The notes under the pieces were generated by a model. The model searched no databases. It worked only from the letters and a program-made list of their open reading frames with translations, and was not told the DNA's origin. Shown one piece after another: positions 12,225-24,863 of a DNA stretch of 64,000 nucleotides (positions are counted from its first letter, which is position 1; every line of letters starts with the position of its first letter). The DNA is from Bubalus kerabau (Eukaryota; Chordata; Mammalia; Artiodactyla; Bovidae): assembly GCF_029407905.1 (NCBI RefSeq), contig NC_073627.1, positions 158,787,697 through 158,851,696 on the forward strand. Reading direction: 5' to 3'. A program made the position numbers and the translations under genes.

Positions 12225-13110
12225 CACTCCAAAATACATCTTACATTCAATCACTTTCATCATCTCACTGTTTCTAGAGCAAGCCTCCCTCTGTCTCCTA
12301 AGCTAAAGTGACAGCCTCCTCAGTTAGTCTCCCTGCCTCTATCAATGTTGGTCCACTAATCAGTTAGCAGCAATCATAGCAGGTGAAGAGATCTTTGGGA
12401 TGTGTGCTCAGTCATGTCTGACTCTTTTTGACCCCCAGGACTGTAGGCCTCCAGGCTTCTCTGTCCTTGGGATTGTCCCACCAAGAATACTGGAGTGGGT
12501 TGCCATTTCCTTCTTCAGGGGATCTTCATGACTTAAGGATCAAACTCGGGTCTCCTGTGTCTACTGCATTGCAGGTGGTTTCTTTACTGCTGAGCCACCA
12601 AAAAAATCTAAATTCACAACATTCCTTTGCTTAAAACATTTTAATAATTTCCCACTGCACCTAAAGAAAAATGTAAGCTCTTTACCCATGCCTTAAATGA
12701 TCTGGCTCAGCTTACTCCTCTAAACTCCCCACTTCACCTTTTTGGTCTCAAAGCCCTTATGCTCAAACCTTGTTTTTGGTGTTCCTTTTTTTCTTTATGC
12801 AAAGTGGGAACACTCTCCATCCACTTGGATTATTCTTTCTCAACATTCAGGCCTCAGCTCAAATTTTTAGGCTTTCTATCTACAGGAACAGCCTCCCCAC
12901 TGCATCACTCACCTGCCATTTTCTTCATAGAACATGGTTTTATAATCTTCAGAGTGCTGGTTGGTAACAGAAATGATCTTTTTCATTTGGTGATGAACTT
13001 GTTGAATACATTCTGACTATTAAAGTGAAAGTGTTTAGAGGGTTCAGACACTGGATCCTCACTGCCTCGTCAGGGCCTAGAATATTGTTGAATGGTATTT
13101 ATTGGCTGAC
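12225..13110 (+). repeat. L2 LINE remnant (split by Bov-tA)
   Basis: Ancient L2-like sequence: CCTCAGTTAGTCTCCCTGCC before the SINE. After it come TTCCCACTGCACCTAAAG, ATGATCTGGCTCAGC, CCTCAGCTCAAATTTTTAGG and a TTTATTGGCTGA end. Recognised by pattern; exact edges uncertain. Confidence 0.65.
12401..12605 (-). mobile_element. Bov-tA SINE inside L2-derived sequence
   Basis: Minus-strand Bov-tA, from GTGTGCTCAGTCATGTCTGA to GCTGAGCCACCA. Lies between two L2-like segments. Confidence 0.88.
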
Positions 13111-13779
13111 TGACTCAGGATACCTCTCTATCACATGTTAAAATTGAACTTTCTACCAAAAACTTCAAACGTTCATTTTTTGAGCAATAAGACATATCCT
13201 AGAAATTGTCCCGGTAGAATCATTTTGGGGTGGTTGACCTGTAGAAATTTGTCTTCTTTGCTACCTGTTTCCATCCACACATCCAAGTTCCTCTCTTTGC
13301 CTCTATTTCTGTCTCTGTCTCCATCCTGATCTTAATCTCCATCTTGGTTTCTAAATTTCTTTAAACATATGCTTCCTTTGTGGCCCTGTATCTAGCTTTC
13401 TCTCGTTTAAACACAAGGCAAAGGGCTTTCTTTAAAGGAATGTAATAGTAGCAAGTGATTGCATTTACTGAGCATTAGAAACCATTATCATCATATTCAA
13501 CAGCTTGCTGTTTTGGCTATTGTCTTTAAAAGATGAGATATTTTAGCTATTATGTAAAAACCTCATTATGGAACAGCTCTTTACTGCAAAATTGGTTATC
13601 TGTGGATCAAATCATGTTTCCTAAAATATCCTCATACAGTATTTCTGGACAGAATAGGGCTAGTTCATTGACTATCTTTAGGTAATGTTACAGAGGCTCA
13701 ATTTAATTCTTTGGTGTTTGAAGTCAAATTCACTTTCAGAGTAACTCATGTTTAGGAAATATACTTTAGATATATTTTA

Positions 13780-13985
13780 TTCAGAAAATATTTGTTGAAT
13801 TGCTACTATATACAAGGCACTGTAATATATACTGGAAATGTGATGGGAATGAATGTTCTGTTATCTGTCTTTATGGAGCTTAGAGACTTAAAGGGGAGGC
13901 AGATATTAATAAAATAATAATAGTAGGTACTTATTGAGTGTTTACTGTGTGCCAGGCAGTGTTTTAAGTGTTTTACAACCAGTAA
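13780..13985 (+). repeat. Ancient repeat fragment of the same type
   Basis: AAATATTTGTTGAATTGCTA, AAGGCACTGTAATATATACT and TGTGTGCCAGGCAGTGTTTT. Two old units (L2/MIR-like) may be joined here. Confidence 0.45.
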
Positions 13986-13990
13986 TGGAC

Positions 13991-14180
13991 TTGTAAGACC
14001 TGGTAGCTTAGTGGTAAAGAATCCGTCTGCATTGCAGGAGAGGAGGGTTCAATCCCTGGGTCGAGAAGATCCCCTAGAGGAGGAAATGGCAACTCACTCC
14101 AGTATTCTTACCTGTGGAAGCCCATGAACAGAGGAGCCTGGTGGGCTACAGTCCATGGGGTCGTACAGAGCATGGGGTTG
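13991..14180 (+). mobile_element. Bov-tA SINE, diverged
   Basis: Plus-strand copy with TAGCTTAGTGGTAAAGAATC head and GGTTCAATCCCTGGG B-box-like block; the 3' end is degraded. Confidence 0.85.
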
Positions 14181-15165
14181 AGCTCCCTGTGTCCATGTGG
14201 CAGCTCCCACTGGCTATTTTACGCATTGTAGTACATATATGTCAATGCAACTCTCTCAGTTCGTTCCATCCTCTCCTTCCCCCACACTGTGTCCAAAGTC
14301 TGTTCTCTGTCTGCCTCTCTATTCCTGCCCTGCAATTAGGTTAATCAGTATCATTTTTCTAGATTCTTTATATAAACATTAATATACAAAAATTTATGTT
14401 TCTCTTTCTGACTTACTTCACTCTGTGTAACAGGCTCTAGATTCATCCACCTCACTAGAACTACTCAAATGTATACCTTTTTATGACTGAGTAATATTCC
14501 AATGTATATATGCACCACAACTTTATCCATGCATCTGCTGATGGACATCTAGTTTGCTTCCATGTCCTAGCTATTGTTAATAGTTCTGCTATGAACATTG
14601 GGGTATATGTGTCTTTTTCAGTTATGGTTTTCTCAGGCTATATGCCCAGTAGTGGGATTGTTGGGTCATATGGTAGTTTTATTTCTAGTTTTTCAAGGAA
14701 TCTCCATATTGTTCTCCATAGTGACTGTATTGGGAAACCCTGGTGGCTCAGACGGTAAAGCGTCTGCCTGCAATGTGGGAGACCTGGGTTGGATCCCTGG
14801 GTTGGAAAGAGCCCTTGGAGAAGGAAATGACAACCCACTCCAGTATTCTTGCCTGGAAAACCCCGTGGATGGATGAGCCTGGTAGGCCACAGTGCATGGG
14901 GTTGCAAAGAGTAGAACATGACTGAGCAACTTCTCTTTCTCTCTTTCTCTAGTGACTGTATTAGTTTACATTCCCACCAACAAGCAAGAGGGTCCCCTTT
15001 TCTCCACACCCTCTCCAGCATTTATTGTTTGTAGATTTTTTGATGATGGCCATTCTGACCGGTGTGAGGTGATACCTCATTGTAGTTTTGATTTGCATTT
15101 CTCTAATAATGAGTGATGATGAGCATCTTTACATGTATTTGTTGGCCATTTGTATGTTAGAAGCC
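14181..15165 (-). mobile_element. Old L1 ORF2 3' fragment, minus strand, split by a SINE
   Basis: Antisense copy of the L1 ORF2 end: minus-strand frames read CWWECKLIQSL and LEKLEIKLPYDPTIPLLGI. It is interrupted by the Bov-tA at 14732-14949, and left and right parts rejoin exactly when the SINE and one TSD are removed. The left boundary abuts another Bov-tA. Confidence 0.85.
14732..14949 (+). mobile_element. Bov-tA SINE nested in L1, 13-bp TSD
   Basis: Plus-strand tRNA-derived head (CCTGGTGGCTCAGACGGTAAA), BovA body and CTTTCT-rich tail. TSD TAGTGACTGTATT at 14719-14731 and 14950-14962. Confidence 0.95.
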
Positions 15166-15342
15166 ATACTTTTAATCACTACATTTTACTGCCTGGTAAG
15201 ACATTAAAATAAATGAAAGGCAAGGATCATTCCTAGTAAATTCATAATTATAACGGTATGAACTTAAAGTGAAGACTCTAAAGAGAATTCAGCCCAGAGT
15301 AACCTAGCGTGGGGAATCAGGGAAGATTTTCTGATGTAAGAG

Positions 15343-15395
15343 ATGCTGCTGCTGCTGCTGCTAAGTCACTTCAGTCGTGTCCGACTCTGTGCTAC
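15343..15395 (-). mobile_element. Bov-A2 fragment with CTG run
   Basis: Only the end of a minus-strand BovA remains: six GCT repeats, then AAGTCACTTCAGTCGTGTCC. Confidence 0.8.
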
Positions 15396-16974
15396 TGAGG
15401 GGAAGGGTTTAATTAATTAATTTATATTTCATTCCCTCCAGCCCTATTCTGTTCTACTTAATTCCACGAGAACCTTCTTTTCACAGGAATAGAGAAGCTC
15501 CTCACTGACGATTTGGCAGTTAATTCATTCTCTGACCTTTCCACTTCCTGCACTATAATCAGTCTCTGCTGTTGCTTAACATAGTGCAAAGTCAGAACAA
15601 ATGAAGATAGGTCAGATACATGTAAAAACTCCCTGGGTGGCCATGGTCTATCTCAGGATGAGCGTGGAACCTTCAGTGATAACCCTAACAAGTGAACAAC
15701 ATTAACTTCAATTCTTTTGTGACCCATTCTAGCCACTTGTAGATAAAGCTATAATTCGGAGAGGAATTATTTAAGAGAATCATAATCAGATTATGCAATT
15801 AGGTCTTGGTAGGACTGACACTACTGCATTTAATTTATGACACACGATATAATAAATCAACTCAGGGAAATGGCACCTTTCCTTTTAATGCAGGTCATTA
15901 GGAAAACATTCCTCACTGTCCGTGGGACAGAGCACTAGAATGTGCTGCCAGAGGAGGTCATTGTAGGTTCTTTTTAAGCAACAGCTCATTTAATTCCCAC
16001 ATAGGCCAGGATATTTCAATTTGTTCTTTGGATACAGATTTTATTCTTCACCCTAGCACTTAGCTAAAAATGTTGAATACTGCACACAAGGGAGACCAAG
16101 AGGAAGAATGAAAATGAATGTGTTGCCAAATGACAAAGTTTTATAGTCTCTTAAATCTGAGAGGATTGATTTCTCTCTCTTTTTTTTTCACTTGCAGATG
16201 AAACATACAGATTTCCGAAAAGAAATCACAGATGCGTAATGAGGTGGTGAGACTAAATCAGCAAATGAGAAGCAGGAAACATCCCAACGGCAATTATTCA
16301 ACAGCCACTGAAATTTGCAAAAGATGCCAATATCTCCCAGGAGAGTAAACAATCATGATGTAGAAATGTCAACTGTGGAAATACTGTGTTAAAAATGTAG
16401 TGCAAAATTTTCCAGCACTATATTTTGTCATATGAAGGGTAGCCTTATGCACAATAGTCCATAAGTAGTCCCCGGGTTGTGGCTGCATCAGCAGAAAACT
16501 CTTTACTTCTCTGTGCATGGTAGTTACTAGTGAACTCAACTGGGGACACATTGGCTAGCTTAATTTATTATCACCAATAAATTGCTTATGTCTAGTAAGA
16601 TTAAACAAGGAAATTCAAACCCATATCCTATATATACCCGTTTGGCTGCACTTATTGATGGCTGGTTTATTGTGTGATCCTGTATCTCCTAGGCACAGTC
16701 AAGAAACTCCCTTTTGGAGGTCTTGGTGATGCTTTCCTCTTATGTCTTTTAAAATATCCCAAATGGGCAGCTCCTCGGAAATTAGAAATAGATATAAATG
16801 AGAGTCATATTACTTAAAAAGTAAACAAGCTATTAATACACTTATTCTCTGGTTTTAGCAATCATTGATTTTGTTTAACTTTTTACAATTGCTCCCCAAT
16901 ACTAACAGAAATATTTCTAAGACTATATAATAAGCCTATAATTTTCAGGTAATATCAAGGCAATTATTATCCTT

Positions 16975-17138
16975 TTTTAAAAATTTATTTATTTATTTAT
17001 TTGGCTGCTCTGAGTATTAGTTGTGGCATATGGGATCTTTAGTTGCAGCAAGTGGGATCTAGTTCCCTGACCAGGGATCAAACTTGGGCTTCCTGCATTG
17101 GGAATACAGTCTTAGCTACTGGACCACCAGGGAAATCC
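16975..17138 (-). mobile_element. CHR-type tRNA SINE
   Basis: Minus-strand copy: four ATTT repeats, TTTAGTTGCAGCAAGTGGGA, CCCTGACCAGGGATCAAAC and CCACCAGGGAAATCCC. Confidence 0.87.
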
Positions 17139-17751
17139 CTGTGTGGCAGACAACCCATCCTAAGAATTTGGGATTAGTAGGTAATGAATTTTGACTCCCT
17201 TTTTGGAATGCTAGGGTAATGGTCTGCTTGTTTTTATGCTTAATGTTTCTGTCAAAGAGGAGAGTAAAAAGGAGCATGAAGCCAGAGGTTACTTACTATG
17301 ATTTTGATGGTTCTTTGGCAAGTCTTTCCCCTTAATGTTAACCAAATGCATCTTGCTGGTTGTTAGGTGAAGAAAAGATGGAGTCCCTCAGTGAAAAAGA
17401 TTGGGGTCAGGGCGGTGCTCAGAGGGAATGAATGTGAATAGATGCAGACAGGAAGAGAATCTTCCTAACATTTGGAAGCTTAAAATGAATTAGCTGGTGA
17501 GAGTAAAATGTTTGTCATTCTAAAGGGTCCTGAAGTCATGTCAGTGACTGAGTGCTAATGATAGTGGAAAGATCACTAAGTGACTAATGCAATCCCATTT
17601 TAGGACTTGAATAGTTAATTGGATTTAATGATTTTCAGGGGTTTTGCATTATTTATCATAAGCAATGGGTTGTCTAGTGGTTGGAAGACCAGCATCATAT
17701 GCCTTTAAAATACCTTTCCAGATAAGATAATGTGACTTTTGTGATGGTTTT

Positions 17752-17855
17752 ATGTGCTTAGTCACTTAGTTGTGTCCGACTCTCTGCCAGGCTCCTCTGT
17801 CCCTGGGATTCTCTAGGCAAGAATACTGGAGTGGGTTGCCGTGTCCTTCTCCATT
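17752..17855 (-). mobile_element. BovA SINE fragment, internally deleted
   Basis: Minus-strand BovA with CTTAGTCACTTAGTTGTGTC and GAATACTGGAGTGGGTTGCC; about 30 bases usually between CGACTC and GCCAGG are missing. Confidence 0.85.
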
Positions 17856-18812
17856 CAGTGCTATAGTAATGTATAATAATAATCCATGTTTGTTACATAC
17901 TCACATAACTGGTCCATGCCCAGCTTTCTTTATATTTACTCATCTTTACATTTCTTCATTTACTCATACATTGATTTACTTGTAAAAATCAATCTATCTC
18001 CAGAAGACGTCTGTGATCCAGATATCTGAATATTCTGAACTTCTGCTGTATACTCATTTCCATAAAGGAAAAAGTGTTCTAGTGTTCCAGTAGCGCTAGA
18101 GGACAATGTAGTAGCATTGTTAAGCTAAAGTGGGAGTAGAATGCTGGGTATGAAAGGAGAGATGGGGTACTGTATTAATGTGGCCTGGGAATTCTAGGAT
18201 CCTATTTCTATGATTATAATTAACAATGAAGGAGTCGTTTTGCTTTAGAGATCCAGAATTTACCTTATCATCTGTTCAAGGCATAAATCTTTAGAAATAG
18301 CGGGATGATGATTTGTCTTATGCATTTCTATGGCTAGCCTGACATTTTTATATCAGAGCAGTGAGCATGCAGATGCAAAGTTATAAGGTCTACACTAATG
18401 TCTCCCAGATGTTTATTAAAAGTCTTCAAAGTAACTTTGCAAACTTTAAATTTCTTAATATATGCATATGTCTTAGGACATATTTTATGAATTTCACATA
18501 ATAGAAGAAAGTTCAGAATCAACTTTTTTAACTGTTATATTCTCAAAAAGCTTTGAAAAGATTAAAAATTATCATAACATACAGGCAATTTCAAAATGCT
18601 TCAGTGACCCTTGGCAATGGACTAACTGTTTTAACAGTATATTCATATGTTCCCAGCCATAACCTGTATCATGATTCTTTAATCTTTTTTCTCTTTTGAA
18701 ATTGATTTTTCCTAGGAAGATGGGTTGCTTAAGATTTCTAGAGGTTGGACATGAATAAAGAAAGTTCACTTGACTGCTCTCTCTCCCTTTGGACTCTCCG
18801 TTTTCTCCACCA

Positions 18813-19190
18813 GGTCGCCTGTATCTCCTCCCTAACCCCTCTCTACTCTACCCAACTCTGAATTTCTGTGTGTTCCAGACAGTGGAGAACACTTAGGGAA
18901 CTGATTACTGGCTGGATCTGTCTCCCTCCTTTTCATTTCCCCCCTTTATTCTTTTGGCCACCTCTGTCTCCTGCCTCCTTCTTCTCTTCTCTGTATAACT
19001 CCGTGAACATCTCTGAGCGGTCCAGTTGTGGAGTGCACATAAGGAAGTGACTACTGGCTAGCCCACTCTCTCCACTATTGATTCCACCTCATCTCATTTG
19101 GGTCACCTCTAACTCCCTCCTCCCACTTCTCTTCTCCATGTAACGCTGTGAACCTCTCTGAGTGACCCTCACAGTAGAGAAACTTTTCAT
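18813..19190 (+). repeat. Tandem ~144-bp monomers in L1 5' UTR
   Basis: Three related units begin at about 18813 (GGTCGCCTG), 18956 (GGCCACCTC) and 19101 (GGTCACCTC). Spacing is 143 and 145 bases. Each continues with a pyrimidine-rich stretch; the first two then share TACTGGCTRG-like sequence. A partial unit precedes them (18767-18812) and the third is shortened. The layout resembles the monomeric L1 promoters known from mouse; promoter activity here is inference. Confidence 0.7.
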
Positions 19191-19712
19191 CTTTAACGTA
19201 GATGTTTTATCAATGGTGCTGTATAGAAGGAGAAGTTTTGAAACTACTGTAAAATTAAGACTGATAACTGGAAGTAGGAGGCTTAAGTCCAAACCCTGAC
19301 TCCAGGGAACTCCTCACTCCAAGGAACATTAATTGACAGGAGCTCATCAAACGCCTCCATACCGACACTGAAACCAAGCACCACACAAGGGCCAACAAGT
19401 TCCAGGGCAAGACATACCAAGCAAATTCTCCAGCAACAAAGGAACACAGCCCTGAGCTTCAAGATACAGGCTGCCCAAAGTCACCCCAAAACCATAGACA
19501 TCTCATAACTCATTACTGGACATTTCATTACACTCCAGAGAGAAGAAATACAGCTCCATCCACCAGAACATCGACACAAGCTTCCCTAACCAGGAAACCT
19601 TGACAAGCCACCTGTACAAACCCACACACAGTGAGGAAACACCACAATAAAGAGAACTCCACAAACTGCCAGAATACAGAAAGGACACCCCAAACTCAGT
19701 AATTTAAACAAG

Positions 19713-20635
19713 ATGAATAGACAGAGGAATACCCAGCAGATAAAGGAACAGGATAAATGCCCACCAAACCAAACAAAAGAGGAAGAGATAGGGAATCTAC
19801 CTGATTAAGAATTCCAAATAATGATAGTGAAATTGATCCAAAATCTTGAAATTAAAATGGAATCACAGATAAATAGCCTGGAGGCAAGGATTGAGAAGAT
19901 GCAAGAAAGGTTTAACAAGGACTTAGAAGAAATAAAAGAGTCAATATATAATGAATAATGCAATAAATGAAATTAAAAACACTCTGGAGGCAACAAATAG
20001 TAGAATAACAGAGGCAGAAGATAGGATTAGTGAATTAGAAGATAGAATGGTAGAAATAAATGAATCAGAGAGGATAAAAGAAAAACGAATTAAAAGAAAT
20101 GAGGACAATCTGAGACCTCCAGGACAATATTAAACGCTACAACATTCGAATCATAGGGGTCCCAGAAGAAGAAGACAAAAAGAAAGACCATGAGAAAATA
20201 CTTGAGGAGATAATAGTTGAAAACTTCCCTAAAATGGGGAAGGAAATAATCACCCAAGTCCAAGAAACCCAGAGAGTCCCAAACAGGATAAACCCAAGGC
20301 GAAACACCCCAAGACACATAGTAATCAAATTAACAAAGATCAAACACAAAGAACAAATATTAAAAGCAGCAAGAGAAAAACAACAAATAACACACAAGGG
20401 AATACCCATAAGGATAACAGCTGATCTTTCAATAGAAACTCTTCAAGCCAGGAGGGAATGGCAAGACATACTTAAAATGATGAAAGAAAATAACCTACAG
20501 CCCAGATTATTGTACCCAGCAAGGATCTCATTCAAGTATGAAGGAGAAATCAAAAGCTTTTCAGACAAGCAAAAGCTGAGAGAATTCTGCACCACCAAAC
20601 CAGTTCTCCAACAAATACTAAAGGATATTCTCTAG
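19713..20635 (+). pseudogene. L1 ORF1 (RNA-binding chaperone), inactivated
   Basis: The ATG at 19713 opens an L1 ORF1 reading MNRQRNTQQ. An in-frame TAA at 19806-19808 stops it after 31 codons. A frameshift near 19945-19951 then moves the frame to one beginning MNNAINEIKNTLEA (coiled-coil heptads, IxELEDR pattern). A second shift near 20113-20118, apparently a 2-base loss, moves it to the frame holding the RRM and C-terminal domains (VIKLTKIKHKEQILKAAREK, ending QQILKDIL). L1 ORF1p normally trimerises through the coiled coil and coats L1 RNA, so this copy cannot make it. The three frames are described as found and no repaired version is implied. Confidence 0.88.
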
Positions 20636-20686
20636 ACAGGAAACACAAAAACGGTGTATAAATTCGAACCCAAAACAATAAAGTAA

Positions 20687-23600
20687 ATGGCAACGGGATC
20701 ATAGTTATCAGTAATTACCTTAAACGTAAATGGGTTGAATGCCCCAACCAAAAGACAAAGACTGGCTGAATGGATACAAAAACAAGACCCCTACATATGT
20801 TGTCTACAAGAGACCCACCTCAAAACAGGGGACACATGCAGACTGAAAGTGAAGGGCTGGCAAAAGATTTTCCATGCAAATAGGGACCAAAAGAAAGCAG
20901 GAGTAGCAATACTCATATCAGATAAAATAGACTTTAAAACAAAGACTGTGAAAAGAGACAAAGATGGTCACTACATAATGATCAAAGGATCAATCCAAGA
21001 AGAAGATATAACAATTATAAATATATATGCACTCAACACGGGAGCACCGCAGTATGTAAGACAAATGCTAACAAGTATGAAAGGAGAAATTAACAATAAC
21101 ACAATAATAGTGGGAGACTTTAATACCCCACTCACACCTATGGATAGATCAACTAAACAGAAAATTAACAAGGAAACACAAACTTTAAACGATACAATAG
21201 ACCAGTTAGACCTAATTGATATCTATAGGACATTTCATCCCAAAACAATGAATTTCACCTTTTTCTCAAGCGCACATGGAACCTTCTCCAGGATAGATCA
21301 CATCCTGGGCCATAAAGCTAGCCTTGGTAAATTCAAAAAAATAGAAATCATTCCAAGCATCTTTTCTGACCACAATGCAGTAAGATTAGATCTCAATTAC
21401 AAGAGAAAAACTATTAAAAATTCCAACATATGGAGGCTGAACAACACGCTGCTGAATAACCAACAAATCACAGAAGAAATCAAAAAAGAAATCAAAATGT
21501 GCATAGAAACGAATGAAAATGAAAACACAACAACCCAAAACCTGTGGGACACGGTAAAAGCAGTCCTAAGGGGAAAGTTCATAGCAATACAGGCACACCT
21601 CAAGAAACAAGAAAAAAGTCAAATAAATAACCTAACTCTACACCTAAAGCAACTAGAAAAGGAAGAAATGAAGAACCCCAGGGTTAGTAGAAGGAAAGAA
21701 ATCTTAAAACTTAGAGCAGAAATAAATGCAAAAAAAACAAAAGAGATCATAGCAAAAATCAACAAAACCAAAAGCTGGTTCTTTGAAAGGATAAATAAAA
21801 TTGACAAACCATTAGCCAGACTCATCAAGAAACAAAGGGAGAAAAATCAAATCAATAAAATCAGAAATGAAAATGGAGAGATCACAACAGACAACACAGA
21901 AATACAAAGGATCATAAGAGAGTACTATCAACAATTATATGCCAATAAAATGGACAACGTGGAAGAAATGGACAAATTCTTAGAAAAGTACAACTTTCCA
22001 AAACTCGACCAGGAAGAAATAGAAAATCTTAACAGACCCATCACAAGCACGGAAATTGAAACTGTAATCAAAAATCTTCCAGCAAACAAAAGCCCAGGTC
22101 CAGACGGTTTCACAGCTGAATTCTACCAAAAATTTAGAGAAGAGCTAACACCTATCCTGCTCAAACTCTTCCAGAAAATTGCAGAGGATGGTAAACTTCC
22201 AAACTCATTCTATGAGGCCACCATCACCCTAATACCAAAACCTGACAAAGATGGCACAAAAAAAGAAAACTACAGGCCAATATCACTGATGAACATAGAT
22301 GCAAAAATCCTTAACAAAATTCTAGCAATCAGAATCCAACAACACATTAAAAAGATCATACACCATGACCAAGTGGGCTTTATCCCAGGGATGCAAGGAT
22401 TCTTCAATATCCGCAAATCAATCGATGTAATACACCACATTAACAAATTGAAAAATAAAAACCATATGATTATCTCAATAGATGCAGAGAAAGCCTTTGA
22501 CAAAATTCAACACCCATTTATGATAAAAACTCTCCAGAAAGCAGGAATAGAAGGAACATACCTCAGCATAATCAAAGCTATATATGACAAACCCACAGCA
22601 AACATTATCCTCAATGGTGAAAAATTGAAAGCATTTCCTCTAAAGTCAGGAACAAGACAAGGGTGCCCACTTTCACCATTACTATTCAACATAGTTTTGG
22701 AAGTTTTGGCCACAGCAATCAGAGCAGAAAAAGAAATAAAAGGAATCCAAATTGGAAAAGAAGAAGTAAAGCTCTCACTGTTTGCAGATGACATGATCCT
22801 CTACATAGAAAACCCTAAAGACTCCACCAGAAAATTACTAGAACTAATCAATGACTATAGTAAAGTTGCAGGATATAAAATCAACACACAGAAATCACTT
22901 GCATTCCTATACACTAATAATGAGAAAACAGAAAGAGAAATTAAGGAAACAATTCCATTCACCATTGCAACGGAAAGAATAAAATACTTAGGAATATATC
23001 TACCTAAAGAAACTAAAGACCTATATATAGAAAACTATAAAACACTGGTGAAAGAAATCAAAGAGGACACTAACAGATGGAGAAATATACCATGTTCATG
23101 GATTGGAAGAATCAATATAGTGAAAATGAGTATACTACCCAAAGCAATTTATAGATTCAATGCAATCCCTATCAAGCTACCAACAGCATTCTTCACAGAG
23201 CTAGAACAAATAATTTCACAATTTGTATGGAAATACAAAAAACCTCGAATAGCCAAAGCTATCTTGAGAAAGAAGAATGGAACTGGAGGAATCAACCTAC
23301 CTGACTTCAGGCTCTACTACAAAGCCACAGTTATCAAGACAGTATGGTACTGGCACAAAGACAGAAATATAGATCAATGGAAGAAAATAGAAAGCCCAGA
23401 GATTAATCCACGCACATATGGACACCTTATCTTTGACAAAGGAGGCAAGAATATACAATGGATTAAAGACAATCTCTTTAACAAGTGGTGCTGGGAAAGC
23501 TGGTCAACCACTTGTAAAAGAATGAAACTAGAACACTTTCTAACACCATACACAAAAATAAACTCAAAATGGATTAAAGATCTCAATGTAAGACCAGAAA

Positions 23601-24505
23601 CTATAAAACTCCTAGAGGAGAACATAGGCAAAACACTCTCTGACATACATCACAGCAGGATCCTCTATGACCCACCTCCCAGAATATTGGAAATAAAAGC
23701 AAAAATAGACAAATGGGACCCAATTAAACTTAAAAGCTTCTGCACATCAAAGGAAACTATTAGCAAGGTGAAAAGACAACCTTCAGAATCGGAGAAGATA
23801 ATAGCAAATGAAGCAACTGACAAACAACTAATCTTGAGAATATACAAGCAACTCCTACAGCTCAACTCCAGAAAAATAAATGACCCAATCAAAAAATGGG
23901 CCAAAGAACTAAATAGACATTTCTCCAAAGAAGACATACAGATGGCTCACAAACACATGAAAAGATGCTCAACATCACTCATTATCAGAGAAATGCAAAT
24001 TAAAACCACTATGAGGTACCATTTCACACCAGTCAGAATGGCTGCGATCCAAAAGTCTACAAGTAATAAATGCTGGAGAGGGTGTGGAGAAAAGGGAACC
24101 CTCTTGCACTGTTGGTGGGAATGCAAACTAGTACAGCCACTATGGAGAACAGTGTGGAGATTCCTTAAAAAACTGGAAATAGAACTGCCTTATGACCCAG
24201 CAATCCCACTGCTGGGCATACACACTGAGGAAACCAGAAGGGAAAGAGACACGTGTACCCCAATGTTCATCGCAGCACTGTTTATAATAGCCAGGACATG
24301 GAAGCAACCTAGATGTCCATCAGCAGATGAATGGATAAGAAAGCTGTGGTACATATACACAATGGAGTATTACTCAGCCATTAAAAAGAATACATCTGAA
24401 TCAGTTCTAATGAGGTGGATGAAACTGGAGCCTATTATACAGAGTGAAGTAAGCCAGAAAGAAAAACACCAATACAGTATACTAACGCACATATATGGAA
24501 TTTAG
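20687..24505 (+). pseudogene. L1 ORF2 (endonuclease-reverse transcriptase), near-intact with one early stop
   Basis: ORF2p nicks target DNA and primes reverse transcription of L1 RNA. From the ATG at 20687 the frame reads MATGS, then TAG at 20702-20704 (codon 6), then stays open to the stop at 24503. With the stop codon counted as one residue it is 1272 codons, the usual length for the family. Endonuclease residues are present: E of QETHL (codon 42), D of GDFNT (144), and DH of SDHNAV (228-229). The RT catalytic FADD is at 699-702. The C-terminal Cys-rich motif CX3CX7HX4C spans 1129-1146. The first residue after position 20735 is a TTG Leu, not an initiation codon. No ATG close to the start would allow simple re-initiation. 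Only the early TAG visibly breaks it; missense changes cannot be judged. Confidence 0.9.
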
Positions 24506-24863
24506 AAAGATGGTAACAATAACCCTGTGTACGAGACAGCAAAAGAGACAAAGATGTATAGAACAGTCTTATGGACTCTGAGAGAGAGGGAGAGGGTGGG
24601 AAGATTTGGGAGAATGGCATTGAAACATGTAAAATATCATGTATGAAACGAGTTGCCAGTCCAGGTTCGATGCACGATACTGGATGCTTGGGGCTGGTGC
24701 ACTGGGACGACCCAGAGGGATGGTGTGGGGAGGGAGGAGGGAGGAGGGTTCAGGATGGGGAACACATGTATACCTGTGGCGGATTCATTTTGATATTTGG
24801 CAAAACTAATACAATTATGTAAAGTTTAAAAAATAAAATTAAATTAAAAAAAAAAAGAAAGTT

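Larger units (their letters stand above)
15396..18756. other. Mostly unassigned intron sequence
   Basis: Apart from the CHR-type SINE (16975-17138) and BovA piece (17752-17855) I recognise nothing. ORFs here are short and composition-driven. Confidence 0.6.
18767..24853 (+). mobile_element. Ruminant-type L1 LINE, 6.1 kb, with TSD
   Basis: A plus-strand L1 (antisense to GRIN3A) with 5' UTR (18767-19712), damaged ORF1 (19713-20635), a 51-base spacer, ORF2 (20687-24505), a 3' UTR with AATAAA at 24832 and a poly-A tail. The flanks AAAGAAAGTT (18757-18766 and 24854-24863) are a 10-base TSD, partly ambiguous with the A tail. The element begins in the middle of a 5' UTR monomer, so it is probably 5' truncated within its promoter array, although both ORF regions are complete in length. 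High integrity of ORF2 suggests a fairly young copy. Confidence 0.95.

Noticed and set aside
20735..20737. TTG at 20735 as a start of L1 ORF2
   Set aside because: It is an internal Leu codon of the conserved N terminus (NVNGLNAP). The frame runs back to the ATG at 20687, with a TAG at codon 6.
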